64,000 bases of DNA, from positions 7,351,501-7,415,500 of the forward strand of contig NZ_CP108036.1 in assembly GCF_036170895.1 (NCBI RefSeq), given 5' to 3'. Origin of the DNA: Streptomyces erythrochromogenes (GTDB taxonomy: Bacteria; Actinomycetota; Actinomycetes; Streptomycetales; Streptomycetaceae). This document shows, piece after piece, positions 47,045 through 56,364 of the stretch (its first letter is position 1; each line of letters starts with the position of its first letter). Below the pieces are notes generated by a model, which searched no databases, was not told where the DNA came from, and saw only the letters and a list, made by a program, of their open reading frames with translations. The position numbers and the translations under genes are program-made.

Positions 47045-50000
47045 GTGCTCGGCTTCGTCGTGCGCCGGCTGCGCGGGCGATGGCCGCTCGCCGTCGCCGT
47101 GCTGCTCACCGTATTGATCACCGCGACCGCTCTGACCGCACTGACGGCCTTCACCCGTGGCGTGGGGGAGGAGGGGCTACGGCGGGCCCTGACCGGCCCG
47201 GAACAGCCCCGGACCGCCGTCGTGATCACCAGCGGCCACCCCGCAGACTCCCGCACCAAGGACGGCGAGTCCGTCCGGGCCTACGCGGACGAGGTGTTCG
47301 GACGGCTCCCCGTGACCACCGAGAGCGTGGCCCGCAGCCGTTCGTACGGACTCCCCGGCGCCGCCGCCTCGGGCCAGGACGCCGACCTGACCCTGCTCGC
47401 CGCCTTCGGCCGGGAACACCTACAACTGCTCACCGGCCAGTGGCCCGGGCCCGTCACCGCTCCCGGCACCACCACGGCCACCGCCCCGGCACCCGTACAG
47501 GTCGCCGCGCCGCGCGCCGCCCTCGCCCGGCTCGGCCTCGCCGAGTCCGCCCTGCCCGCACCGGTCCGGCTCGACGACCGGTTCGGCGGCCCCCCGCTCA
47601 CCGTGCTCGTCACCGGTGTGTACCGGGCCGCCGACCCGGACGCCGGGTACTGGCGGCTCGACCCGCTCGGCGGCCGCGAGGTCCAGTCCAGCACCCTCGC
47701 CACCTACGGCCCGCTCCTGGTGGACGACAGCGCCTTCACGACGGGCGCACTCCTGCAGAACTACCGCCTCACGCTGCTCACTCCGGCCCTCGGCACCATC
47801 CGCAGCACCGACGCCGAGGCGATCCGCAGCGCCACGGAACCCGCCGCGGCCACCCTCGAGCGCAGCACCTCCCTCCGGGCCGCCACCGAACTGCCGAAGG
47901 TCCTCGCCGAGCTGGACTCCGGCCTGCGCGTCGCCCGCTCGACCCTGATGATGGGCGCCCTCCAGCTCGCCGTCCTCGCCACCGCCGCACTGCTCCTCGT
48001 CTCCCACATCGTCACCGTCCGCCAGGAGCCGGAGCGCGTCCTGCTCACCGCCCGCGGCGCCTCCCGCCGCCGGCTCGGCGCCCTGAGCGCGGCCGAGTCC
48101 CTGCTGCTCGCCCTGCCCGCCGCCGTCCTGGCGCCGCTGCTGACCCCGCCCCTGCTGCGCCTGTTCAGCCGGTTCGGACCGCTGGAGCGGGTGCACCTGG
48201 AGATCCCGGACACCTGGCTGGTCTGGCCCGTCGCGGCCGGCTGCGCCCTGGCCTGCGTCCTGCTCACGACCCTGCCCTCCGTCCTGCGCGGCGCCTCGGC
48301 CGCCGTACTGCGCCGCGCCGGCAGCCGCCAGGCGGTGGTGACCGGCGCCGCCCGCTCCGGCCTGGACCTGGCCGTGGTGGTCCTCGCCGTCCTCGGCTAC
48401 CAGCAGCTGTCGCAGCGCGGCGGTACGGACGCCCCGCCGCCCGCCACCGGTTTCGGCGGCGGGCTCGGCGTGGACCCCGTCCTGGTCGCCGCCCCGGCCC
48501 TCGCCCTGTGCGGAGGCACGCTGCTCGTCCTGCGGCTGCTGCCGTTCGCCGCGCGCGCCGGAGGCCGCCTGGCCGCGCGCGGCCGGAGCCTGGCCCCGGC
48601 CCTCTTCGGCTGGCAGCTCGCCCGGCGCCCCGGCCGGGCCACCGGGCCCGTGCTGCTCCTCGTACTCGCCGTCTCCAGCGGCATCCTGGCCCTCGGCCAG
48701 GACTCCGCCTGGTCCGCGTCCCAGCGCGACCAGGCCGACTTCGCGACCGCCGGCGGCCTGCGGATCTCCGCGAGCAGCATGCCCGCGATGGGACAGGGCG
48801 GACGCTACGGGGCACTGCCCGGCGGCGACCGCCTGAACCCGGTGGTCCGCCGCGAGCAGCAACTGCCCGGCGGGGTCGTCGCCGACGTCCTCGCGCTCGA
48901 CGCCCCCAAGGCCGGCGAACAGGTACCGCTGCGCGCCGACCTGCGGGGCGGCCGCGACATGCGCGAGCTCTTCGCCCCGCTCGCCGACACCGCCGCCCAG
49001 GCCCCCGGCGTCGCACTGCCCGGCAACCCGCGCCGGGTCGACCTCGACGTGTCCGTACGGTCCTCCGGTACCGGCTGGGCCGCCGTCAGCGTGCTGCTGC
49101 GCGACCGGTTCGGGGCGGTCCACGCCACGCAGTCGGTCACCCTGCCCGCCGGCGGCGACGCCACCCTCGCCTTCCCCCTGGACACGCTGACCGGCGCCCC
49201 GGTCGGATCGGCCGCGGCCCCGCTGACCCTGGCGGGCCTACGCCTCTCCTACGCCGGGGACGGCGGCCCGCCCGGCGACGGCAGCGAACTGACCCTGCGC
49301 CGGATCGCCGTCTCCGACACCGTCGACGGCGCCGCGTCGGCGGTCCCCGCACCCGCCACCGCCGGCCCGGCCGGCTGGCGCTCCCTGCCCCCGCAGGGGC
49401 AGCGCATCCAGCGGGCCCCCGAACCGGCCCCCGTCCCGACCGGATCCACGGACCTGGCGCGGCTGCGCTACTGGGGCGGGTTCGGCACCGACCGGGGCGT
49501 CACCGTCGTCCTGTTCCCGGCGCCGGCCGCGCCGCCCGCCGACGCGGTCCCGGCCGTCGCCACCACCCACTACATGCGCAGCGTGGGCGCCGCCGTCGGC
49601 GACACCGTCCCGGTCCCGATGGACGGGGCGACCGTCCCCATGCGGATCACCGCCGCCGTGGACTCCCTCCCCGTGGCCGGACGCACGGCGCTCGCCGCCG
49701 ACCTGCGCACGCTCGGCCGTTTCCTGCTGGAATCCGCCGGCCGGCAGCCGGGCGCGCCCACCGAGTGGTGGCTGCCCGCCGCCTCGGCCGCCGACCCCGT
49801 CCCGGCCCGCGCCGCCGCCGAACTGCGCGCGGGGGTCAGGACCGAGCGCGTCCAACTCCGCGAGGAGATCACCGACCGCCTGCTCGACGACCCGCTGAGC
49901 GCCGGCCCGCAGAGCGCGCTTACCGCCCTCGCGATCGCCTGCGCGGTCCTGGCGGCCATCGGCTTCGCGACCTCCACCGCAGCCGAACGAAGGGTACGCG

Positions 50001-50326
50001 GCCGGGAGTTCTCCGTCCTGCTCGCACTCGGCACACCGCGCCGGTCACTGGCCGTGGCGGCCGCCGCCGAGGGCGGCGTGCTGATCCTCATCGGGACCGC
50101 CGTCGGGACCGGGCTGGGCCTGGCCCTCGTCCATCTGATGGCACCCCTGATCGTGCTGACCCCCTCGGCCGGCCGGCCGTTCCCGCCCGTGCAGGTGCAC
50201 ATGCCGCTCTGGCAGATCCTGCTGACGGCCGCCGCCATCGCCGCCGTTCCCCTGCTGTCGGCCGTCTTCAGCGGCCCCCGGGGCCGCGACATCGCCGCCC
50301 GGCTGCGCCCCGTGGAGGAGATGTGA
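47045..50326 (+). CDS. Large FtsX-like ABC permease
   Basis: A 1093-residue permease. It has an N-terminal helix (WPLAVAVLLTVLITATALTA) and an extracytoplasmic domain. An FtsX triple-helix block around 300-420 (MMGALQLAVLATAALLLVSH) is followed by further helices, a second large extracellular domain (about 560-910), and the C-terminal FtsX domain (ALAIACAVLAAIGFATSTAA; RGREFSVLLALGTPRRSLAV). This duplicated MacB/FtsX layout is typical of streptomycete exporters of unknown substrate. It starts with GTG after GGAGGAACAC and overlaps the next permease by 4 bp. Confidence 0.9.
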   Translation: MLGFVVRRLRGRWPLAVAVLLTVLITATALTALTAFTRGVGEEGLRRALTGPEQPRTAVVITSGHPADSRTKDGESVRAYADEVFGRLPVTTESVARSRSYGLPGAAASGQDADLTLLAAFGREHLQLLTGQWPGPVTAPGTTTATAPAPVQVAAPRAALARLGLAESALPAPVRLDDRFGGPPLTVLVTGVYRAADPDAGYWRLDPLGGREVQSSTLATYGPLLVDDSAFTTGALLQNYRLTLLTPALGTIRSTDAEAIRSATEPAAATLERSTSLRAATELPKVLAELDSGLRVARSTLMMGALQLAVLATAALLLVSHIVTVRQEPERVLLTARGASRRRLGALSAAESLLLALPAAVLAPLLTPPLLRLFSRFGPLERVHLEIPDTWLVWPVAAGCALACVLLTTLPSVLRGASAAVLRRAGSRQAVVTGAARSGLDLAVVVLAVLGYQQLSQRGGTDAPPPATGFGGGLGVDPVLVAAPALALCGGTLLVLRLLPFAARAGGRLAARGRSLAPALFGWQLARRPGRATGPVLLLVLAVSSGILALGQDSAWSASQRDQADFATAGGLRISASSMPAMGQGGRYGALPGGDRLNPVVRREQQLPGGVVADVLALDAPKAGEQVPLRADLRGGRDMRELFAPLADTAAQAPGVALPGNPRRVDLDVSVRSSGTGWAAVSVLLRDRFGAVHATQSVTLPAGGDATLAFPLDTLTGAPVGSAAAPLTLAGLRLSYAGDGGPPGDGSELTLRRIAVSDTVDGAASAVPAPATAGPAGWRSLPPQGQRIQRAPEPAPVPTGSTDLARLRYWGGFGTDRGVTVVLFPAPAAPPADAVPAVATTHYMRSVGAAVGDTVPVPMDGATVPMRITAAVDSLPVAGRTALAADLRTLGRFLLESAGRQPGAPTEWWLPAASAADPVPARAAAELRAGVRTERVQLREEITDRLLDDPLSAGPQSALTALAIACAVLAAIGFATSTAAERRVRGREFSVLLALGTPRRSLAVAAAAEGGVLILIGTAVGTGLGLALVHLMAPLIVLTPSAGRPFPPVQVHMPLWQILLTAAAIAAVPLLSAVFSGPRGRDIAARLRPVEEM

Positions 50327-53211
50327 CCACCCCGCCGTCCGCCACCCCGCCGCCGTCCGACGCCCGGACGCCCGCCGCACCGCGGTCCGGGCCGCGGCCC
50401 GCGCCGTGGGTACGGACCCGGCTGCGCGCGGCCCCGCTCGGCACCCTCCTCGCCGCCGCGCTGGCGTTCGTCGCCGTCCTGCTCGCCGCCGCGCTGCCCA
50501 GGGCCCAGGACCGCGGCGCCGACCAGGCCCTCAGGTCCTTCCTGAACGACAGCGGATCGAGCCGCACCAGCCTCCAGGCGACCGCGCCGGCACCGGCGTC
50601 CGGGCAGAGCGCCCAGGCACTGGACCAGACGCTGAAGAGCCTGCTAGCCCGTACCGGGAACACCTTCCACGTCGAGGCCGAGAAGGTCGTCCACGGCACG
50701 CGGACCAACAAGCGGCAGCCGCTGATGAATCCGGAGCTGTCCCGCCCGCACGGCCTCCCGCCCGAGATGTCCCTGCTGTACGTGCAGCAGGCGCAGGACC
50801 ACGTGAAGCTGGTGGAGGGGCGCTGGCCGAGCGGCGCCCCCCGGCCCGCCGGAGGCGCCGCGTACGAGCCGCCGCTCCAGGTCGCCATCTCGCAGCAGGC
50901 CGCCGAGACCATCGGCGCCCGCGTCGGGTCCGTCCTGGCGAGCGCCGCCCTGGTCGACGGCACGCCGTCCGTGGAGGTCGTGGGCCTCTTCTCGGTCCGG
51001 GACGAGACCGAGGACTTCTGGGTGGGCATGGACTGCCTCCCGCGCGCCTGCAAGAAGTTCGTCGGGGAGAGCTACCTGTGGGAGGCCGACGCCCTGATCG
51101 GGGCGGGCGACCTCGACCGGATGGACCTCTGGGGCCACGACGCGCAGGACTTCTGGCGCCTCCCGGTGGACGTCGACCGCCTGCGGGCCGACCGGCTCGG
51201 CGCCACGAAGAAGGAGATCGCCTCCTATGTGGCCGGCCCCACCGCCGCCACCCTGTCGTTCGAGACCCGTCGCGAGCGGCTGCGGACCACCTCGTGGCTG
51301 CCCGAACTGTTCGAGCAGGCCCACGAACGCAGGCAGGCGGCGGCGCCGCTCGCACTGATCGGACCCGCCGGGGTCGGCGGGGTCGCCTTCGTCGTCCTCT
51401 GCCTCGCCGGAGCGCTCGCCGCGGACCGGCGGGACGCCGAACTGCGGCTGCTGCTGGCGCGTGGCGGCTCCCGCTCCGCCATCGTCGGCCGGCTCCTCAG
51501 GGAGGGCGCCGTCACCGTCCTCCCGGCCGCGGCCGCAGCCACCGGCCTCGCCGTACTCCTGCTGCCCACCCCCCGGCTCGCCCCCGCCCTGCTCTCGGCC
51601 GCGACCGTCGCCCTGCTCGCACTGCTGGCCTTCCCGGTACGGGCGGCCGTGCTGCTCACCCCGGCGCGCCCGGCCGGGCGCTGGCGCCGGCCCGTGGCCG
51701 AACTGCTCGTCCTCGCCGCCACGGCCGCCGCCGTCCTGGAGGTCCGCCGCCGCGGGGTCGCCCCGGCCGGCAGCGACCCGGACCCGCTGCTCGTCGCGTC
51801 TCCGCTGCTGCTCGCCCTGTGCGGGGCGCTGCTGCTGGCCCGGGTCCAGCCGGTGGTGACCGGATGGTTCGCCCGGATGGCCGGCCGCCGCTCCGGTCTG
51901 GTCGGCTTCCTCGGACTGGCCCGGGCCGCCCGCGGCTCCGGCGCCCGCGGCGCCGGCAGCTCGGGCCCCTCGGTCCTGCCGATGGTCGCCCTGCTGCTCG
52001 CCATCACCACCGGGGGGTTCGGAGCCGCGGTCCTGCAGTCCGTGGAATCGAACCGGCTCGGCGTCGCCCGGCTGACGGTCGGCGGCGACGCCGCGATCTC
52101 GGCCTTCGGCAAGGCGATCCTCCCGGACGGCCTCGCGAAGGCCGCCGGCGAACTGCCCGGCGTACGGACGTCCGTGCCGCTGTGGATCGACCACGACTCC
52201 GCCCTCGTCGGCACCGTCCAGCGCTCCAGCCAGGTCAACCTGATCGTCGTCGAGCCGGCCGCGTACGCCGAACTGTCCCGTGTCCTCGGCTGCGGCTCCT
52301 TCGACCCAGCCCTGCTGGCCACGGGCGGCGGGCAGCCCGCGGACGCGCCGGTGCCCGCGCTGTTCAGCTCCGGCGTGGCGCGCCTGGGCGGCTCGGGCAC
52401 GTTCACCGTCCAGCCCGGCAACGGCGGCGAGGTGCGGGTCCGGGGCGCCGCCGTGGTCGACTGCACCCCGGCGGTCCCGGCCGCGGACGCCGCGACCGTC
52501 GTCCTGCCCGCGGACCGCGCGACGGCCCTCATCGGCGGCTCCGACCGCCCGAACCGGTGGTTCGGCCTCGGCCCCGTCGACGGGGACCGGCTGCGCGCGC
52601 TGGTCCGCTCCGCGCTCCCGCCGGATTCCGCGACCCCGGCGGCTGCCCCGGCGGCGTCCGCGTCCCCGGTGGCGTCCGCAACCCCGGCGGCCCCGGCCCC
52701 CGGGACGCAACCGGCCGACGAGGTGTATCCCGTGCGCACCAGCGCCGACGCCGTCGCCGAGCTGGGCGCCGACCCGCTGCAGCGGTCGGCGGAGCGCCTC
52801 TTCTGGGCCTCCGTCGCCGGAGCGGCCGGCTTCGCCCTGCTGGCCGTACTGCTGACGCTGATGCGGACCGTCCCCGAACGCGCGGCGCTGCTGGCCCGGC
52901 TGCGCACGATGGGCCTGCGCCGCCGGCAGGGCGTCGCGCTGATCCTCGCCGAGACCCTGCCGCAGACCCTGGCCGCGGCACTCGGCGGGGCCCTGGTGGC
53001 CGGCGCCGCGGTGGCGCTGCTGGGTCCGGCGATGGACCTGTCCACCCTGGTCGGCGCGAGCGTGCCGACCGGCGTACGGCTCACGGCAGGGCCCGTACTG
53101 ACCCAGGCCCTGGGCCTGGCCGCCCTGGTCGCCGCGGCCGTGCTCGTCGAGGCGGCGACATCCGGGCGACGGCAGATCACCACCGAGTTGAGAGCGGGAG
53201 ACCAGCGTTGA
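50323..53211 (+). CDS. Second FtsX-like ABC permease
   Basis: A 962-residue permease built like its neighbour. It has an N-terminal helix (GTLLAAALAFVAVLLAAALP), an extracellular domain, a middle set of helices with the FtsX-type cytoplasmic turn RRDAELRLLLARGGSRSAIV, and a C-terminal set ending LRTMGLRRRQGVALILAETL. An Ala/Pro-rich linker (residues about 765-800) precedes the last domain. The GTG start overlaps the previous stop and its own stop overlaps the TTG of the ATPase gene. The three are one translation-coupled unit. Confidence 0.9.
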   Translation: MTTPPSATPPPSDARTPAAPRSGPRPAPWVRTRLRAAPLGTLLAAALAFVAVLLAAALPRAQDRGADQALRSFLNDSGSSRTSLQATAPAPASGQSAQALDQTLKSLLARTGNTFHVEAEKVVHGTRTNKRQPLMNPELSRPHGLPPEMSLLYVQQAQDHVKLVEGRWPSGAPRPAGGAAYEPPLQVAISQQAAETIGARVGSVLASAALVDGTPSVEVVGLFSVRDETEDFWVGMDCLPRACKKFVGESYLWEADALIGAGDLDRMDLWGHDAQDFWRLPVDVDRLRADRLGATKKEIASYVAGPTAATLSFETRRERLRTTSWLPELFEQAHERRQAAAPLALIGPAGVGGVAFVVLCLAGALAADRRDAELRLLLARGGSRSAIVGRLLREGAVTVLPAAAAATGLAVLLLPTPRLAPALLSAATVALLALLAFPVRAAVLLTPARPAGRWRRPVAELLVLAATAAAVLEVRRRGVAPAGSDPDPLLVASPLLLALCGALLLARVQPVVTGWFARMAGRRSGLVGFLGLARAARGSGARGAGSSGPSVLPMVALLLAITTGGFGAAVLQSVESNRLGVARLTVGGDAAISAFGKAILPDGLAKAAGELPGVRTSVPLWIDHDSALVGTVQRSSQVNLIVVEPAAYAELSRVLGCGSFDPALLATGGGQPADAPVPALFSSGVARLGGSGTFTVQPGNGGEVRVRGAAVVDCTPAVPAADAATVVLPADRATALIGGSDRPNRWFGLGPVDGDRLRALVRSALPPDSATPAAAPAASASPVASATPAAPAPGTQPADEVYPVRTSADAVAELGADPLQRSAERLFWASVAGAAGFALLAVLLTLMRTVPERAALLARLRTMGLRRRQGVALILAETLPQTLAAALGGALVAGAAVALLGPAMDLSTLVGASVPTGVRLTAGPVLTQALGLAALVAAAVLVEAATSGRRQITTELRAGDQR

Positions 53212-54164
53212 ACAGCGACCAGCCGACGTACGAGGAGCTGCGCCGCCGGGCGACGGCCGCCGCGGAGCCCCGCACCCCGGCGACGGACGCCGCCATCGCC
53301 TGCGACCGCCTGGTCCGGATCTTCAGCACGGACGGCATCGAGGTGCAGGCCCTCCAGGGGCTGGAGCTGACGGTGGCGCAGGGCGACCTGGTGGCCCTCG
53401 TGGGCGCCTCGGGCAGCGGCAAGTCCACCCTCCTGAACATCCTGGCGGGACTGGACGTCCCGACGGCGGGCAGCGCGGCGGTCGCCGGCTACGACCTGCT
53501 GGAACTGACGGCCCGGGACCGGCTGCGCTACCGGCGCGAAGCGGTCGGGTTCGTCTTCCAGCAGACGGCCCGCAACCTGCTGCCGTTCCTGACGGCCGCC
53601 CAGAACGTGGCCCTGCCGATGCAGTTGAAGGGCAGCGGCTCCCGGCGCGGCGCGGGCGCCCGCCACTCGGCCCGGGTGGCGGAGATCCTGGACGCCCTCG
53701 GCATCGGCGACCTGGCACACCGGCGCCCGGCGGAACTGTCCGGCGGCCAGCAGCAGCGCGTCGCGATCGCGGTGGCGATGGCCAACGACCCCAAGGTGCT
53801 GCTGGCCGACGAACCCACCGGCGAACTCGACTCGGAGACGGCCGCGGCCGTCTTCGAGGCCTTCCGCACGGTCAACAAGGAACTCGGCGTCACGGTGGTC
53901 ATCGTGACGCACGACCCCATGGTGGCGGGCGAGGTCCGCCGCACGGTCGCGATCCGCGACGGCCGCACCAGCAGCGAGGTCCTGCGCCGCCTGGTCACCG
54001 ACGAGCACGGCGAGGAATCGATCAGCGAACGCGAGTACGTCGTCCTGGACCGCTCGGGACGCGTCCAGCTCCCCGCGAAGTTCCTGGAAGCCCTGGGCAT
54101 GGAGCACCGCGTGGCGGTGGACCTGGCGGCGGACCACATCGAGCTCCGCCCGGACCGCGTCTAG
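53208..54164 (+). CDS. MacB-type ABC ATPase with C-terminal AbrB-like tail
   Basis: A 318-residue ATPase. Walker A is VGASGSGKSTLLNILAG, Q-loop FVFQQTARNLLPFL, signature LSGGQQQRVAIAVAMAN, Walker B VLLADEPTGELDSET and H-loop VTHDPMVAGEV. After the ATPase core (about residue 255) an extra 60 residues include YVVLDRSGRVQLPAKFLEAL then GMEHRVAVDL. This reads like a SpoVT-AbrB swapped-hairpin barrel; such a tail might dimerise or regulate the transporter. The TTG start overlaps the permease stop. A strong hairpin follows the stop immediately. Confidence 0.9.
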   Translation: MNSDQPTYEELRRRATAAAEPRTPATDAAIACDRLVRIFSTDGIEVQALQGLELTVAQGDLVALVGASGSGKSTLLNILAGLDVPTAGSAAVAGYDLLELTARDRLRYRREAVGFVFQQTARNLLPFLTAAQNVALPMQLKGSGSRRGAGARHSARVAEILDALGIGDLAHRRPAELSGGQQQRVAIAVAMANDPKVLLADEPTGELDSETAAAVFEAFRTVNKELGVTVVIVTHDPMVAGEVRRTVAIRDGRTSSEVLRRLVTDEHGEESISEREYVVLDRSGRVQLPAKFLEALGMEHRVAVDLAADHIELRPDRV

Positions 54165-54223
54165 GCCGTCTCTTCCGGATCTTGTCGGACGGCGCGGGCC
54201 CGGCAAGATCCGGAAGGGACGGC
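54165..54223 (+). terminator. Long perfect hairpin after the ABC operon
   Basis: GCCGTCTCTTCCGGATCTTG (54165-54184) pairs with CAAGATCCGGAAGGGACGGC (54204-54223): 20 bp with a single T/G wobble position and a 19-nt loop. It starts directly after the TAG stop, so it is almost certainly the terminator of the permease-ATPase operon. It lacks a T-run, as usual in streptomycetes. The remaining 240 bp to the next gene show nothing else certain. Confidence 0.85.
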
Positions 54224-54464
54224 CCCAGACCGGACCGCGCCCAGACCGGGCCGCCCGGCCAGGACCGGCGGCAGGGCCGTCCCGGCGGGGCGGCCTGACA
54301 TGCCGTCACCCGGCCCCCTACGCTGCAGTGCACGCATGCTCCGGCATGCCGGAGCGCGCCGCTGTCGCGACCTCACGCGCCGCCCGACAGTGCCCGGACC
54401 CGTCGGCGAGGTCTCGCCCGATGACGGGCCCGCCCCCGAACCCCGGCCGAAAGGTCTGCCGCCG

Positions 54465-55868
54465 ATGACCCCCCGCACCCTGGGCGGGCCCCCGCCCACC
54501 ACCGCCCGACGCCGCCGCGCGCGCTGGGCCCTCCCGCTGGCCGCCGCCCTCCTCCTCGGCCTGGCCGGCCCGCCCGCCGCCTCGGCCCCCGCCCCGGTCC
54601 CCGGCCGCGCCGCGGTCGGGGACATCACCGAGTACCCGCTGGCCGCCGGCAGCGCGCCGAGCGGCATCGCCACGGGATCCGACGGCAACCTCTGGTTCGC
54701 CGAGACCGGCACCAGGAAGATCGGTCGGCTCACCCCTTCCGGGAAGCTGACCGAGTTCCAGCTGCCCGGCGTCGCCAACGACGCGCTCGGGATCACCGCG
54801 GGCCCCGACGGCAACCTGTGGTTCACGGACGTCAGCGGCCGGATCGGGAAGATCACCACGGCGGGTGCCATCACCGAGTACGACCTGCCCCCGGACAGCG
54901 GCCAGCCCTTCGCCATCACCGCCGGTCCGGACGGCAACCTGTGGTTCACCGAGGACCCCGGTGACCGGATCGGGAAGATCACCACAGCGGGCGTCATCAC
55001 CCGGTACGCCCTGCCCCACGAGGGCAGCGGCCCGGAGAGCATCGTGACCGGACCCGACGGCAACCTCTGGTTCACCGAGATCCTCGGCAACCGGATCGGG
55101 AAGATCACCACCGGCGGGACGGTCACCGAGTACGACCTGCCGCACCCCGACAGCGGACCGGACACCATCACCGCGGGTCCCGACGGCGCGCTGTGGTTCA
55201 CGGAGCTCTTCGGCAACCGGATCGGGAAGATCACCACCGCCGGGACGGTCACCGAGTACGACCTGCCCACCGCCGACAGCGGCCCGGACGGGATCGCCGC
55301 CGGGCCCGACGGCAATCTGTGGTTCACCGAGCAGCTCGGGAACGGCATCGGCCGGATCACCCCCGCAGGGCGGTTCGCGCACTACCCGCTGCCCGCCCCG
55401 GCGAGCTTCCCCACCCGGATCACCGCAGGTCCCGACGGCGGCATGTGGTTCACCGAGATCGTCGGCGACCGCGTCGGGCGGGTCGAGGCCGGCGCCGGCC
55501 GGCCCAGGGCCGACCTGGCGGTCCGCCTGAGCGCGCCGGCCACCGTACGGGAAGGCGATCAGTACACCTACACCGTCACGGTGACCAACAACGGGCCCTT
55601 CGCCGCGGCGGACACGGTGGTCACCCTGAACCTGCCGCGCGGGGCGCAGGTCACCGGCACCGCTCCGGTCGCCGACCGGGGCGGCACCAACCGGGTGAGC
55701 CGACGGATCGAGGCCCTGGGCGCCGGACAGCTGCGGGTCTTCCACGTCACGGTGCGGGCCGCCCAGCGGCCCGTCGTCATCGCGACCGCCGAGGTCCACT
55801 CCCGTACGCCGGACCCGAAGCGGAACAACAACACCGACAGGACGGTGACCCGGGTGACCCGTCCCTGA
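54465..55868 (+). CDS. Secreted Vgb-like seven-blade propeller protein with DUF11-type domain
   Basis: A 467-residue protein. The signal peptide RRRRARWALPLAAALLLGLA ends near ASA. Seven repeats of about 42 residues follow, each with the core AGPDGNLWFTE and GNRIGKITTAGTVTEYDLP, making a seven-bladed propeller of the virginiamycin B lyase type. From about 350 a DUF11/CARDB-like beta domain is attached (DLAVRLSAPATVREGDQYTY). True Vgb enzymes are cytoplasmic streptogramin lyases of about 300 residues. Export and the extra domain argue for a cell-surface or extracellular binding role instead. AAAGG lies before the ATG. Confidence 0.88.
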   Translation: MTPRTLGGPPPTTARRRRARWALPLAAALLLGLAGPPAASAPAPVPGRAAVGDITEYPLAAGSAPSGIATGSDGNLWFAETGTRKIGRLTPSGKLTEFQLPGVANDALGITAGPDGNLWFTDVSGRIGKITTAGAITEYDLPPDSGQPFAITAGPDGNLWFTEDPGDRIGKITTAGVITRYALPHEGSGPESIVTGPDGNLWFTEILGNRIGKITTGGTVTEYDLPHPDSGPDTITAGPDGALWFTELFGNRIGKITTAGTVTEYDLPTADSGPDGIAAGPDGNLWFTEQLGNGIGRITPAGRFAHYPLPAPASFPTRITAGPDGGMWFTEIVGDRVGRVEAGAGRPRADLAVRLSAPATVREGDQYTYTVTVTNNGPFAAADTVVTLNLPRGAQVTGTAPVADRGGTNRVSRRIEALGAGQLRVFHVTVRAAQRPVVIATAEVHSRTPDPKRNNNTDRTVTRVTRP

Positions 55869-55885
55869 ACGTCCCGCCGCGGAGC

Positions 55886-56278
55886 TCAGTCCACGTCGAT
55901 GTGGACGCTGGTGGACTTCACGCGGGCGATGGCCCGGACGCCGACCGCGAGTCCCAGTTCCTCGACCGCCTCGCGCGTCAGCAGGGAGACCACCCGGTGC
56001 GGTCCCGCCTGGATCTCCACCTGGGCGGCGACCTCGCCGAGCGTCACCGCGGTGACGATGCCGGGCAGCGCGTTGCGGACGGACGTCGCGACCTCGCCGT
56101 CGCCCTCGGCGGGCTCCCGGGCGAGCTCCACGCAGAAGGCGGCCAGGTGCACGCCTTCCACCATCCGCCTGGTGCCGTCCCGCCGGGTCGGGAAGCGTCC
56201 GGCATCCGCCCAGCGGCGGGCGGTGTCGGTGCTGACGCGGAGGAGTTGGGCTGCCTCGCCGATGGTGTAGAGCTGCAC
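55886..56278 (-). CDS. MerR-like HTH plus TOBE (molybdate/tungstate-binding) protein
   Basis: A 130-residue protein with an N-terminal excisionase/MerR-type HTH (YTIGEAAQLLRVSTDTARRW, ADAGRFPTRR) and a C-terminal TOBE/Mop domain (RNALPGIVTAVTLGEVAAQV to VKSTSVHIDVD) that binds oxyanions such as molybdate. This small ModE-like layout is widespread in actinobacteria. It probably regulates molybdenum genes, none of which is adjacent. It is divergent from the MpaB-type gene with an 86-bp gap. Confidence 0.9.
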   Translation of the reverse strand: MQLYTIGEAAQLLRVSTDTARRWADAGRFPTRRDGTRRMVEGVHLAAFCVELAREPAEGDGEVATSVRNALPGIVTAVTLGEVAAQVEIQAGPHRVVSLLTREAVEELGLAVGVRAIARVKSTSVHIDVD

Positions 56279-56364
56279 GCCGCAACTCTATGCCGCCCGC
56301 TGCCCCGCGGGCGCCCGTCTCGGTAGGCTGGAGCCGCCGGGCGCCTGCGACGGGGAGGTACGGG

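Noticed and set aside
46786..50322. 5' extension of the second permease frame through the first permease
   Set aside because: It is the other frame of the first permease gene; the real start is the GTG at 50323 overlapping its stop.
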